From assembly GCF_027947575.1 (NCBI RefSeq), contig NZ_CP116256.1, positions 3,968,001 to 4,032,000 of the forward strand: a stretch of DNA of 64,000 nucleotides, read 5' to 3'. A program made the position numbers and the translations under genes. The number at the start of each line of letters is the position of its first letter. Within the stretch, counting starts at the first letter, position 1. Below the pieces are notes generated by a model. It saw nothing but the letters and a program-made list of their open reading frames with translations. It was not told the origin of the DNA and did not search any database. The DNA comes from Streptomyces rubrogriseus (lineage in GTDB: Bacteria > Actinomycetota > Actinomycetes > Streptomycetales > Streptomycetaceae). Shown here piece after piece: positions 38,135-46,440 of the stretch.

Positions 38135-38232
38135 ATGCACGCTAGGCGGGCGCCGCTCGCAGTGTCAACGTCCCCGCCCCGACCACCTCGCGCCGTTCGG
38201 GACGGGGCCGGGGCAGCAACGAAGGGAATCCG

Positions 38233-39405
38233 ATGAACCAGTGGCCAGACGCCGCGACCACCCTGCCCGCCGACGGAACCGGGGGCGCGCTCGTCGGCCG
38301 CGTCTGGCGCCCCGGCCTCGGGCCGTCCGTGGTGGCCGTCCGCGAGGACGGCCTGCACGACATCACCGCGGCCTTCCCGACCGTGCGCGACCTGTGCGAG
38401 ACGCCGGACCCCGCCGCCCGCCTGCGGGCCGCCCGCGGCGAGCGGATCGCCGCGCTCGACGAGGTACTGGCCAACACGCCCGTCGACACCCGGGACCCGC
38501 GCCGGCCGTGGCTGCTCGCGCCGGTCGACCTGCAGGCCGTCAAGGCCGCCGGGGTCACCTTCGTCGTCTCGATGCTGGAGCGGGTGATCGAGGAACGCGT
38601 CCGCGGGGACGCCGCGGGCGCCGCCGAGGCCCGGGAGCAGATTCGCCGGCTCGTCGGCGACGACCCGGCCGCCCTGCGACCCGGCTCGGACGAGGCCGCC
38701 GCGCTCAAGGAGCTCCTGGTCGCGCAGGGGGCGTGGAGCCAGTACCTGGAGGTCGGCATCGGCCCCGACGCCGAGATCTTCACCAAGGCGCCCGTGCTGG
38801 CCGCCGTGGGCAGCGGCGCCGACGCCGGAGTCCATGCCGCCTCGCGCTGGAACAACCCGGAGCCCGAGGTGGTGCTGGCCGTCTCCTCCACCGGGGCCGT
38901 GGTCGGCGCGACACTCGGCAACGACGTCAACCTCCGCGACGTCGAAGGCCGTTCCGCACTGCTGCTGCCCCAGGCCAAGGACAACAACGCCTCGGCCGCC
39001 CTCGGCCCGTTCCTGCGCCTGTTCGAGCCGGGCTTCCGCATGGACGACGTACGGCGGGCCACGGTGACCCTGACCGTCGAGGGCGCCGACGGCTACCGGC
39101 TGGACGCCGAGTCCTCGATGGCCGCCATCAGCCGCGACCCCCTGGACCTCGTGGCGCAGCTGCTGGGCCCGCACCACCAGTACCCCGACGGCGCCGTGCT
39201 CTACCTCGGCACCATGTTCGCGCCCGTCGAGGACCGCGACGTGCCCGGGCAGGGGTTCACGCATCACGACGGCGACCTCGTCGCCGTCGCCACGCCGAAG
39301 CTCGGCACGCTCGCCAACCGGATCCGGCCGAGCGACGCCTGCGTGCCGTGGACGTTCGGCATCGCGGACCTGATGCGGGCGCTGGTGGCGCGGGGAGCAC
39401 TGTGA
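38233..39405 (+). CDS. FAH-family 2-keto-3-deoxy-sugar-acid dehydratase-like protein (AraD1/XylX type)
   Basis: The protein has 390 aa, about 100 aa longer than simple FAH hydrolases. The C-terminal domain has ASRWNNPEPEVVLAVSSTG, VVGATLGNDVNLRDVEGRSA and PQAKDNNASAALGPFLRLF, the pattern of 2-keto-3-deoxy-pentonate dehydratases of the Weimberg-type pathway, which lose water to give 2-oxoglutarate semialdehyde or an analogue. AGGGAA lies before the ATG. It is coupled to the LacI gene (GTGA). No semialdehyde dehydrogenase is in the window, so the fate of the product is unclear. Confidence 0.82.
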   Translation: MNQWPDAATTLPADGTGGALVGRVWRPGLGPSVVAVREDGLHDITAAFPTVRDLCETPDPAARLRAARGERIAALDEVLANTPVDTRDPRRPWLLAPVDLQAVKAAGVTFVVSMLERVIEERVRGDAAGAAEAREQIRRLVGDDPAALRPGSDEAAALKELLVAQGAWSQYLEVGIGPDAEIFTKAPVLAAVGSGADAGVHAASRWNNPEPEVVLAVSSTGAVVGATLGNDVNLRDVEGRSALLLPQAKDNNASAALGPFLRLFEPGFRMDDVRRATVTLTVEGADGYRLDAESSMAAISRDPLDLVAQLLGPHHQYPDGAVLYLGTMFAPVEDRDVPGQGFTHHDGDLVAVATPKLGTLANRIRPSDACVPWTFGIADLMRALVARGAL

Positions 39406-40469
39406 CGCCCGATATCGTTTCCGGCGTGACCCAGCCGCCGCCCCGCCGTCCCCGCAAACGATCCGCGACCCGTTCGGTGACCCTCTCGGACGTCGCGGCC
39501 GCCGCCGGGGTGTCCGCCCAGACGGTCTCCCGGGTCGTCCGCGACCCCCTGTCGGTGTCCGACGAGACGCGCGCGAGGGTCCAGGCGGCCCTCAAGGCCA
39601 CCGGCTACGTGCCCAACCTGGCCGCCAGCAACCTGGCCTCGAACCGCAGCCGCACGGTCGCCGCCCTGGTACCGCAGATCAACGCCTCGGTCTTCGCCGA
39701 CACGGTGCACGCCTTCTCCACGGCGCTGGCGGCCCACGGCTACCAGATCTTCGTCGGGACCACCGACTACCGGCCCGAGCACGAGGAGGCGGTGCTGCGC
39801 AGCTTCCTGGGCCGGCGGCCGGACGGGCTGCTCATGGTCGGGACCCGCCACACCCCGGGCACGCTGACGCTGCTCAAGGCGGCCGGGGTGCCGGTCGTGG
39901 AGACCTGGGGCTGGTCGGGGGACCCGGTGGATCTGCTGGTCGGCTTCTCCAACGCGGCGGCGGCAGCGGCGATGGTGGGCCACCTCGTGGAGCGCGGCCG
40001 GCGGCGGATCACCTTCGCCGGGCGGCACACCTCGGGCGACCCCCGGGCCGCGGAACGCCTGGACGGCTACACCGGCGCCGTCCGGGACCTGCTGGGCGGC
40101 GAGGCGCGCACCGTGGACGCCGGTCCCGAACCGGTCACCATGGACACCGGTGTCGCCCTGCTGGACCTGGCGCTGGAGAGGTACCCGGACTCCGACGCCG
40201 TGATGTTCTCCAGCGACGTCTTCGCCGCCGGTGCCCTCCAGGCCTGCGTACGGCGCGGCATCGACGTGCCGGGCAGGCTCGCCGTGGCCGGCTTCGGCGA
40301 CTTCGAACTGGCCCGGCACCTGGTTCCGGCGCTGACCACGGTGGCCGTACCCAGCGCGCGGATCGGGGAGTTGGGCGCCGAACTGCTGCTGGCGCGGATG
40401 CGCGGTGCCGCGGTCGACGTCCCGCACCGGGACGTGGGGTACCGGGTCGTCGCGCGCGAGAGCACCTGA
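39402..40469 (+). CDS. LacI-family transcriptional regulator
   Basis: The protein has 355 aa. The GTG at 39402 overlaps the upstream stop; a GTG at 39426 is an alternative. The HTH is VTLSDVAAAAGVSAQTVSRV at about 28-47, followed by the hinge helix (VPNLAASNLASNRS) and a periplasmic-binding-protein-like sensor domain with VMFSSDVFAAGALQACVRRG near the end. It probably represses the divergent CoA-transferase operon and its own operon through the 38111 palindrome and responds to a sugar or sugar acid. Confidence 0.92.
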   Translation: MTPDIVSGVTQPPPRRPRKRSATRSVTLSDVAAAAGVSAQTVSRVVRDPLSVSDETRARVQAALKATGYVPNLAASNLASNRSRTVAALVPQINASVFADTVHAFSTALAAHGYQIFVGTTDYRPEHEEAVLRSFLGRRPDGLLMVGTRHTPGTLTLLKAAGVPVVETWGWSGDPVDLLVGFSNAAAAAAMVGHLVERGRRRITFAGRHTSGDPRAAERLDGYTGAVRDLLGGEARTVDAGPEPVTMDTGVALLDLALERYPDSDAVMFSSDVFAAGALQACVRRGIDVPGRLAVAGFGDFELARHLVPALTTVAVPSARIGELGAELLLARMRGAAVDVPHRDVGYRVVAREST

Positions 40470-40482
40470 CACGGGCGGGGCG

Positions 40483-40518
40483 CCGGGCCGTCGCGGGCGG
40501 GAGCGCCGGGCGGCCCGG
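40483..40518. terminator. Hairpin between LacI and ThuA-like genes
   Basis: CCGGGCCG (40483-40490) pairs perfectly with CGGCCCGG (40511-40518). It lies between convergent genes. The loop is 20 nt and itself GC-rich. Confidence 0.5.
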
Positions 40519-40531
40519 ACGCCCCCGGGCC

Positions 40532-41197
40532 TCACGCGCGCGCCGCCCACACGAGTCCGCGGCCGACGATCGCCGCAGTCTGCGGCACCCGGAGGTCCGC
40601 GACGCGGTGCCCGAGAGTGCAGACGAAGACCCGCCCCGATCCCCACCGGCGCGTCCACACCACGGGGAACTCGACGGGTTCGTCCCACGGGTCGGCCGGG
40701 CCCGGGGTGAGCACGGACGTGGCCAGGACGGTGTTGAGGGAGTCCGTGAGCACCCAGTAGTGCTCGGTCTCCACGTCGTAGTCCGTGACCCCCTCGACGA
40801 TCTTGCCCTCCCGGTCGGGGGTGGCGCGGATCCGCACGGTGAACTCCTGGAAGCCGTCCGGGTGCCACAGGAAGCGGCCTCCGACCATCCGCAGGTAGCG
40901 GGGATTGGCGACATTCGTGGCGACCACGCCCCCGTGCCAGCCGGCGAAGCCGGTGCCCGCCTCCACCGCGTCGACCAGGTTCGCCTCCTGGTCCGCCGTC
41001 AGCCCGCCCGCCGACCAGGAGTGCACGACGAGGTCGGTGGCGGCGAGCAGCCCCGGGTCCTCGTACACCGCCAGGTCCTCGGCGATCTCGATCTCGAACC
41101 CCGCGCGCTCCAGCGCGGGCATGACCGACTCGGTGCAGCCGACCGGGTCGTGGCCCTCCCACCCGCCGCGGACCACCAGGGCCTTCCGCATGCTCAT
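40532..41197 (-). CDS. ThuA-like domain protein
   Basis: The protein has 221 aa. GGAGGG precedes the ATG at 41197 (MSMRKALVVRGGWEGHDP). The class-I glutamine-amidotransferase-like fold of ThuA proteins is shown by DLVVHSWSAGGLTADQEANL, GTGFAGWHGGVV and TEHYWVLTDSLNTVL. The family is linked to disaccharide and sugar oxidation but its reaction is uncertain. It lies 53 bp after the enolase-superfamily gene and is presumably in the same operon. Confidence 0.85.
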   Translation of the reverse strand: MSMRKALVVRGGWEGHDPVGCTESVMPALERAGFEIEIAEDLAVYEDPGLLAATDLVVHSWSAGGLTADQEANLVDAVEAGTGFAGWHGGVVATNVANPRYLRMVGGRFLWHPDGFQEFTVRIRATPDREGKIVEGVTDYDVETEHYWVLTDSLNTVLATSVLTPGPADPWDEPVEFPVVWTRRWGSGRVFVCTLGHRVADLRVPQTAAIVGRGLVWAARA

Positions 41198-41250
41198 CTG
41201 CTGCTCCCTCCACGCGCCCTCGACGCGCTCGACGTGTCCCCGATGCCGTC

Positions 41251-42393
41251 TCACCGCGCCTGTGGCGCGAGTCTGAGGCCGGCGTCGGCCGGACGGACGT
41301 GCGGTCCGGACGGGAGGGACCACCCGCCCGCCGCGGCCCGTGCGACGATCCGCTCCTCGTCCACCTCGATGCCCAGTCCCGGGGCGTCGCCGAGGACGAT
41401 TCCGCCGTCGGCGATCTCCTGGTCCACCCGCAGCCCGACCGGGAAGGCCAGGTCCTGCACCTCGGTCACCAGGTGGTTGGGCACGGCGGCCGCCGCGTGC
41501 GCGACCGGGTTGGCGTTGTACCCGACGGGGCTCACCGGCAGGCCGTGCCCGAAGGCGAGCGTCGAGACGCGCAGGAAGTGGGTGATGCCCCACACGGCGC
41601 CGGTCTGCACGACCCCCACCGCGTCCGCGGCCAGCAGCGGGCGGAAGTGCTCGAGACCCGTCAGGTTCTCCCCGGTCGCGACGGCGGCACGGATGCCGGT
41701 CGCGACCGCGCGGTGTCCCGCGACGTCCCAGCGCCGGACCGGTTCCTCGATCCAGGTGAGTTCGACCCGCTCCTCGACCTGCCGGGCCAGCCGCACCGCC
41801 TGGTGCCGTCCCCAGGACTCGTTGACGTCGTACATGAGCGCGGGGCGCTCGCTGTTGACCCGGAACACGTCGCGGACCGCCGCCAGGCGCCGTACGTCCC
41901 GGTCCACGTCGAGGCCGCCCTTGACCTTGGCGCCGGTGAAGCCGCGCCGCGCCCACCGTTCGTGGAACGCGACGAGTTCGTCGTCGCTCAGCGCGTAGTC
42001 CAGGCCGGAGGCGTAGCCCGGAACGAAGCGGTCGGCGGCGCCCAGTGTCCGCCACAGCGGCTCCTGGGCGATCTTCGCCTTGAGGTCCCACAGCGCCATG
42101 TCGAGGGCGCCGATCGTGCCGAACACGTGCCCGCCGTGACCGGACTTGAAGACGTGGGCGAGCATCCGGTCGTAGAGCGAGGTGACCGCCCGGGGGTCCT
42201 GGCCATCCAGCGCCGGGAAGACCCGCGCCACGTCGGCGTGGCCGCCGAGGCCCACGCCGGTCAGGCCCTCGTCCGTCTCCAGCAGCAGCACCGGCACCTC
42301 GGTGACGCCGGTGGTGACGACGCCGTTCACGTCGCCCACCGGTCGTCCCCACTCGTGGACCGTGGCAAGGGACCGGTATCCGGTGATGCGCAT
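41251..42393 (-). CDS. Enolase-superfamily (mandelate racemase type) sugar-acid dehydratase, paralogue A
   Basis: The protein has 380 aa. GGGAG precedes the ATG at 42393. The N-terminal capping domain is followed by the barrel with the base lysine in FTGAKVKGGLD and the metal ligands in YDVNESWGRHQ, WIEEPVRR and ATGENLTGLE. A possible base histidine is in NPVAHAAAAVPNH. The enzyme probably dehydrates an aldonic acid such as L-fuconate or L-rhamnonate. A close paralogue is at 52136-53386 and both genes carry the same upstream element. With the ThuA-like gene it forms a small operon divergent from the GntR gene. Confidence 0.88.
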   Translation of the reverse strand: MRITGYRSLATVHEWGRPVGDVNGVVTTGVTEVPVLLLETDEGLTGVGLGGHADVARVFPALDGQDPRAVTSLYDRMLAHVFKSGHGGHVFGTIGALDMALWDLKAKIAQEPLWRTLGAADRFVPGYASGLDYALSDDELVAFHERWARRGFTGAKVKGGLDVDRDVRRLAAVRDVFRVNSERPALMYDVNESWGRHQAVRLARQVEERVELTWIEEPVRRWDVAGHRAVATGIRAAVATGENLTGLEHFRPLLAADAVGVVQTGAVWGITHFLRVSTLAFGHGLPVSPVGYNANPVAHAAAAVPNHLVTEVQDLAFPVGLRVDQEIADGGIVLGDAPGLGIEVDEERIVARAAAGGWSLPSGPHVRPADAGLRLAPQAR

Positions 42394-42411
42394 CGCGTCT
42401 CCCACGGCCGA

Positions 42412-42438
42412 GTCGTAACTTGTGATACGAGTGATGAC
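42412..42438. promoter_or_regulatory. Shared GntR-type operator, copy A
   Basis: GTCGTAAC, then TTGTGATACGA, then GTGATGAC. It is near-identical to 53551-53577. The core TTGTGATACGA fits the FadR-type TnGTnnnACnA pattern. It lies 18 bp before the enolase paralogue A start and 81 bp before the divergent GntR gene, which suggests autoregulation plus control of the enolase operon. Confidence 0.7.
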
Positions 42439-42519
42439 CTTAGCATGTTCGGCTAACCTGGGGTCATTGGACAGCGGGGGCCGGGCGAACCTGCACGAGC
42501 ATTGGGAGTCTCTGACCAG

Positions 42520-43269
42520 ATGATCAAGCCATCCGCGGACACCACCGCCGTGTCCCGCCCTCAACGACGCCGGCCGCCGCTCGCCGCGGCCGTCGTCCAG
42601 AGCCTCGCGACGGCCATCGTGCTCGGGGAGTACCCGCCGGGCACCGCGCTGCCGTCGGCGGGTGAGCTCTGCGAGGAGTACGAGGTGAGCCGGACCGTGA
42701 TCCGGGAGGCGACGACGACGCTCGCCGAGAAGGGGCTGGTGGCGACCCGTCAGGGCTGGGGGACCGTCGTCCTGGGCCAGGACCAGTGGAGCCTGCTCGA
42801 CCCGCTGGTCCTCGACGCGCTGTTCCAGCGCGAGGACCGCCTGGTCTATCTGGACAACCTGATCGAGATCAGGACCACCCTGGAGTGCGCGATGGCCGCC
42901 CGCGCCGCCGGGCGCATCGACGGGGAAGAGTCGGCGGCGCTCTCGGCCAAGCTCGACGAACTCGCGGGCCTGATCGACGATCCCGAGGCCTACTCGCGCG
43001 CGGACATCGAGTTCCACGAGATCATCCACCACGCCTCCCGGGACGCGTTCGGACGGGCCATCGTCGCCAGCATCCAGGGCAAGGCCGTGCGCTCCCCGCA
43101 GTACAGCGGGGACCCGACGCGCGAGGACATCGAGCTGACGCACGAGGCCCACGCCCGGGTCGCCGCCGCGGTGCTCGACGGGGACGGCGACGCGGCCGCG
43201 GAGGCGATGCGCGAGCACATCACGTCGTCGTGGGCCCGCCGCCGCCCGGCCGACGCGCCCGACGCCTAG
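42520..43269 (+). CDS. FadR-subfamily GntR regulator
   Basis: The protein has 249 aa. The N-terminal winged helix (about 20-85) has LATAIVLGEYPPGTALPSAG, ELCEEYEVSRTVIREATTTL and GLVATRQGWGTVV. The C-terminal FCD domain has LIEIRTTLECAMAARAAGR and the probable metal-site histidines in EFHEIIHHAS and THEAHARV. The ATG at 42520 was chosen; a TTG at 42502 is possible. It likely senses a sugar acid and represses the two enolase operons through the shared 27-bp element. Confidence 0.9.
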   Translation: MIKPSADTTAVSRPQRRRPPLAAAVVQSLATAIVLGEYPPGTALPSAGELCEEYEVSRTVIREATTTLAEKGLVATRQGWGTVVLGQDQWSLLDPLVLDALFQREDRLVYLDNLIEIRTTLECAMAARAAGRIDGEESAALSAKLDELAGLIDDPEAYSRADIEFHEIIHHASRDAFGRAIVASIQGKAVRSPQYSGDPTREDIELTHEAHARVAAAVLDGDGDAAAEAMREHITSSWARRRPADAPDA

Positions 43270-43282
43270 GAAGCACCACGAA

Positions 43283-43322
43283 GCGGCCGAGGCACCCGTC
43301 CTCGGACGGGCGCCTCGGCCGC
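43283..43322. terminator. Very strong bidirectional terminator
   Basis: GCGGCCGAGGC (43283-43293) pairs with GCCTCGGCCGC (43312-43322), and CCCGTC (43295-43300) with GACGGG (43305-43310), around CTCG. It separates the GntR gene from the end of the 11-gene leftward operon and could stop both transcripts. Confidence 0.88.
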
Positions 43323-43417
43323 GCGGCGACGCGGGTTCGGCCGGTCACGGCCGTCCGCCCTGTCGCCGGTGCTCGTGCGACTGACGTGGGGGTGCGGTCC
43401 GGTGCGCCGTGCCCCGG

Positions 43418-44209
43418 TCAGTCGCCGTCGGGGCGCAACCGCAGGCCCTGCATGCCACCGTCCACGGCGAGGGCCGTGCCGGTGACGGACGCCGCCGCCG
43501 GGGACGCCAGGTAGGCGATGGCCGCGGCGACCTCCTCGGCGCTCACCAGACGGCCGGTCGGCTGGCGGGCGTTGAGCGCGGTGCGCTCGGCGGCCGGGTC
43601 GTCGGCGCTCGACAGCAGCCGGTCTATCCACGGGGTGTCCGCCGTACCGGGGTTGACGCAGTTCACCCGGATGCCCTCACGGATGTGGTCGGCGGCCATG
43701 GCGAGGGTCAGGGACTGCACGGCGCCCTTGCTCGCGCTGTACAGCGCCCGCCGGGGCAGCCCCGCGGTCGCCGCGACCGAGCAGGTGTTGACCACCGCCG
43801 CGTGCCGGGAGGCGCGCAGGTGGGGCAGTGCGGCCCGGGTGGTCCGCACGATGCCGAGGACGTTGACGTCCAGGACGTGCCGCCACTCGGCGTCGTCGTT
43901 GTCCGCGACCGTCCCCTGGGCGCCGATGCCCGCGTTGTTCACCAGGATGTCCAGGCCGCCCAGCAGATCCACCGCCCGGTCGAGACCGGCCCGGACGGAG
44001 GCGTCGTCGCTGACGTCGCACCGGACGGGGAGCAGGGCCTCGCGGTCGGTGGCCGGCACGGCGTCCGGGGCGAGGTCGAGGACGGCGACCCGGGCGCCGC
44101 GGCGGGCCAGGAGCCTGGCCGTGGCGAGCCCGATCCCCGACGCGCCGCCCGTGACGACGGCCGCGAGACCGTCGAGTTCGGGGGCCGGGGGAGTGGGGGT
44201 GTGCGGCAT
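43418..44209 (-). CDS. SDR dehydrogenase of deoxysugar-acid pathway
   Basis: The protein has 263 aa. AAGGAA precedes the ATG at 44209. Motifs: TGGASGIGLATARLLARRG, LDLAPDA (NAD-type acidic residue), NNAGIGAQG, Ser in NTCSVAAT and YSASKGAV. It is the last gene of the long operon. In the L-fucose-type route an SDR oxidises 2-keto-3-deoxy-L-fuconate to the 2,4-diketo acid, and that role is inferred here because the matching hydrolase is the operon's first gene. It could instead oxidise the free sugar. Confidence 0.85.
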   Translation of the reverse strand: MPHTPTPPAPELDGLAAVVTGGASGIGLATARLLARRGARVAVLDLAPDAVPATDREALLPVRCDVSDDASVRAGLDRAVDLLGGLDILVNNAGIGAQGTVADNDDAEWRHVLDVNVLGIVRTTRAALPHLRASRHAAVVNTCSVAATAGLPRRALYSASKGAVQSLTLAMAADHIREGIRVNCVNPGTADTPWIDRLLSSADDPAAERTALNARQPTGRLVSAEEVAAAIAYLASPAAASVTGTALAVDGGMQGLRLRPDGD

Positions 44210-44236
44210 GACGGTGTTCCTTCGCATGGGTGGCGG

Positions 44237-44578
44237 TCAGTCCAGGTGGAAGAGTTCCTCGCCGGTCACCCACCGCTCCCCGGCCTGCGCCGAGTCCAGG
44301 GGCTGCTGGCAGGGATCGGTGAGCGTCCACCACTGCTGGGTCTCGGGGTCGGCGGCGATGGCGGCCATGTCGGCCTCGTAGTCGTCGCCGGTGTACTCGA
44401 AGTAGGCGAACAGGGTGTGGTCGCGCAGGAAGACGGAGTAGTTGGTGACGTGCGCACGGGAGAGGGTGTCCAGCACCGGCCGGGGCACCGCACGGTGCAA
44501 CTTCCGGTACTTCTCGGCGTGTTCGGGGCGCAGCCGGATCACGGACGCCACCCGGCGGGGTGTGCGGGGTGCGGGCAT
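44237..44578 (-). CDS. rhaM: L-rhamnose mutarotase family protein
   Basis: The protein has 113 aa, the usual size of RhaM. AAGGAG precedes the ATG. The ferredoxin-like fold is marked by VASVIRLRPEHAEKYRKLH, SVFLRDHTLFAYFEYTGDDY and ETQQWWTLTDPCQQP, with the active-site His, Tyr and Trp positions visible. It interconverts the anomers of L-rhamnose or L-fucose, feeding the correct anomer to the aldose dehydrogenase. The family is certain but the preferred sugar is not, so the symbol is tentative. Confidence 0.9.
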   Translation of the reverse strand: MPAPRTPRRVASVIRLRPEHAEKYRKLHRAVPRPVLDTLSRAHVTNYSVFLRDHTLFAYFEYTGDDYEADMAAIAADPETQQWWTLTDPCQQPLDSAQAGERWVTGEELFHLD

Positions 44579-44616
44579 GGCTGGTCACTCCTTCGCGAAA
44601 CGGGTCGCTTCCGGGC

Positions 44617-44658
44617 GGGTGACGGGTGACGGGTGACGGGTGACGGGAGACGGGAGAC
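44617..44658. repeat. Six tandem heptamers
   Basis: Four copies of GGGTGAC followed by two of GGGAGAC, without spacers, lie between the second permease gene and the mutarotase gene, 39-80 bp upstream of the mutarotase ATG. They are in the transcribed spacer of the operon. Copy number is likely to vary between strains. Confidence 0.9.
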
Positions 44659-44686
44659 GGGCCCGGCGCGGGCGGGCACGGGCCGG

Positions 44687-45529
44687 CTAGCCCTTGACCG
44701 CCCCCGCCGCGAGCCCGCTCATGATGTGTCGCTGCATCACGACGAAGATCACCAGGATCGGGATCACCGCGAGCAGCAGGGTCGGGAACACCTTGGTGTA
44801 GTCGGTGGAGTACTGGCCGACGGCCGCGTACACCCCCGTGGTGACGGTGTAGACGCCGCTGCCGGGACCGAGGATCATCTGCGGGCTGGCGAAGTCGTTC
44901 CAGACGCTGAGCGAGTTGAGGATGAAGACCGTGGCGACGATCGGCCGCATCAACGGCAGGATGATCCGCCACAGCGTGCGGTACCGGCCGGCCCCGTCGA
45001 TGGCCGCGGCCTCGTCCAGCGATCTGGGCAGCACCCGGATGTAGCCGAAGAACACGAACAGTGTGAACGGGATGGTGGTCGCCGTCATGAACAGGATGAG
45101 CCCCGGCAGCGTCCCCATCAGGCCGATCCCCCGCAGTACGAAGATGACCGGCACCAGGATCACCTGGGTGGGGATGAACATGCCCGCGACGAAGAAGAAC
45201 AACAGCAGCCGCGAGACCGGCTTCGGCGTGCGGGCCAGCACGTACGCCGCGGGCGCGCACACCGCCATGGCGAGCGCGTTCACACAGAGCACCAGCGCGA
45301 TGGTGACGCCGTAGCCCTTGAGGATGCTGAAGTCGGGGTTGTTCCAGGCGTCGGCGAGGTACTGGAAGGTCGCCGTGCCGAAGCTCGGTGAGAACGGGTT
45401 GGCGAGGATCTCCTGCTGGCTCTTGAAGGCGTTGACCACCAGGAGGTACATCGGCACGAGCATGCCGAGGGACACCAGGGAGACGAACGCGACCCGGACG
45501 GTGGCGGCCGAGGTGAGTGTTTTCTTCAT
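44687..45529 (-). CDS. Carbohydrate ABC transporter permease (MalG type)
   Basis: The protein has 280 aa. The ATG at 45529 overlaps the first permease stop (ATGA). Six membrane helices are seen, with the EAA loop at RSLDEAAAIDGAGRYRTLWRI. The second of two permeases of a CUT1-family sugar importer. No ATPase gene accompanies it; in streptomycetes such importers commonly share the MsiK ATPase. The sugar is probably L-fucose, L-rhamnose or an oligosaccharide. Confidence 0.92.
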   Translation of the reverse strand: MKKTLTSAATVRVAFVSLVSLGMLVPMYLLVVNAFKSQQEILANPFSPSFGTATFQYLADAWNNPDFSILKGYGVTIALVLCVNALAMAVCAPAAYVLARTPKPVSRLLLFFFVAGMFIPTQVILVPVIFVLRGIGLMGTLPGLILFMTATTIPFTLFVFFGYIRVLPRSLDEAAAIDGAGRYRTLWRIILPLMRPIVATVFILNSLSVWNDFASPQMILGPGSGVYTVTTGVYAAVGQYSTDYTKVFPTLLLAVIPILVIFVVMQRHIMSGLAAGAVKG

Positions 45530-46437
45530 CCGATGGACTCCGCGTCGTCCTCGGCTCGCCTGCGCAGGACGAGGACTGTGATGGCCAGGACCGCGGCGGC
45601 GACGATCAGCAGCACGGCCTGGGCCGAGGCGAGGCCGATGTCCCGCTGCGGGAAGGAGACTGCGAGGATCGAGTAGGCGAGCGTCTTGGTGGAGCCCGCC
45701 GGGCCGCCCCCGGTCAGCGACACGACCACGTCGTACGTCTTCAGCAGGGAGATACCCGAGGTGATGACGGCGACCGTCACGGTGGACGCCAGCGAGGGCC
45801 AGGTGACGGCACGGAAGGTCTGCCACCTGCTCGCGCCGTCGATCCGGGCCGCCTCCAGCAGATCCGCCGGCACCGCCTGCAGACCCGCCAGGTAGAGGAT
45901 CAGCTGGACGCCGAAGAGCGACCAGACGATGACGAGGATCATCGACCACAGGGCCCAGTCGGGGTCGCTGAGGAAGGGCAGGCTGTCGGTGCCGACCTTC
46001 TCCAGCATGGTGTTGACCACGCCCTGCGGGCCGAGGACGGCCTGCCACAGGAAGCCCACGACCAGCGCGCTGAGCACGTGCGGATAGAACATGACGACCC
46101 GGCCGAAGGTGTTGAACCGGTTGGTGCGCCGCAGCAGCAGCGCGAGGCCCAGCGCGGCCAGGTTGACCGCGACCGCGCCCACCACGGCCACCACGGCGGT
46201 GACCACCATGGTGCCGGTGATGTCGTCGGACCCGAACATGGTCCGGTAGTTGTCCAGACCGACGAACTCGGGGACCCGGTGCGGGAATCCGTTGTACTCG
46301 GTGAAGCTGTAGTAGATCGCGTAGATCACCGGTACGACCAGCAGGGCGACGTAGACGAGCACCGCGGGCACGACCATGCTGACGCGGGCGCCCAGGTCGC
46401 GCCAGGCCCGCGGCTTCGAGACAGATGTCCGTTCCAT
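45526..46437 (-). CDS. Carbohydrate ABC transporter permease (MalF type)
   Basis: The protein has 303 aa with six to seven hydrophobic segments, starting with VPAVLVYVALLVVPVIYAIY. The EAA motif is ADLLEAARIDGASRWQTFRA. It starts 3 bp after the binding-protein gene and is coupled to the next permease, so the three importer genes form a unit. Confidence 0.92.
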   Translation of the reverse strand: MERTSVSKPRAWRDLGARVSMVVPAVLVYVALLVVPVIYAIYYSFTEYNGFPHRVPEFVGLDNYRTMFGSDDITGTMVVTAVVAVVGAVAVNLAALGLALLLRRTNRFNTFGRVVMFYPHVLSALVVGFLWQAVLGPQGVVNTMLEKVGTDSLPFLSDPDWALWSMILVIVWSLFGVQLILYLAGLQAVPADLLEAARIDGASRWQTFRAVTWPSLASTVTVAVITSGISLLKTYDVVVSLTGGGPAGSTKTLAYSILAVSFPQRDIGLASAQAVLLIVAAAVLAITVLVLRRRAEDDAESIG

Positions 46438-46440
46438 GGG

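Noticed and set aside
44617..44658. Repeats considered as part of a CRISPR or phage attachment site
   Set aside because: The units are 7 bp, contiguous, without spacers, and no cas, integrase or tRNA gene is near.
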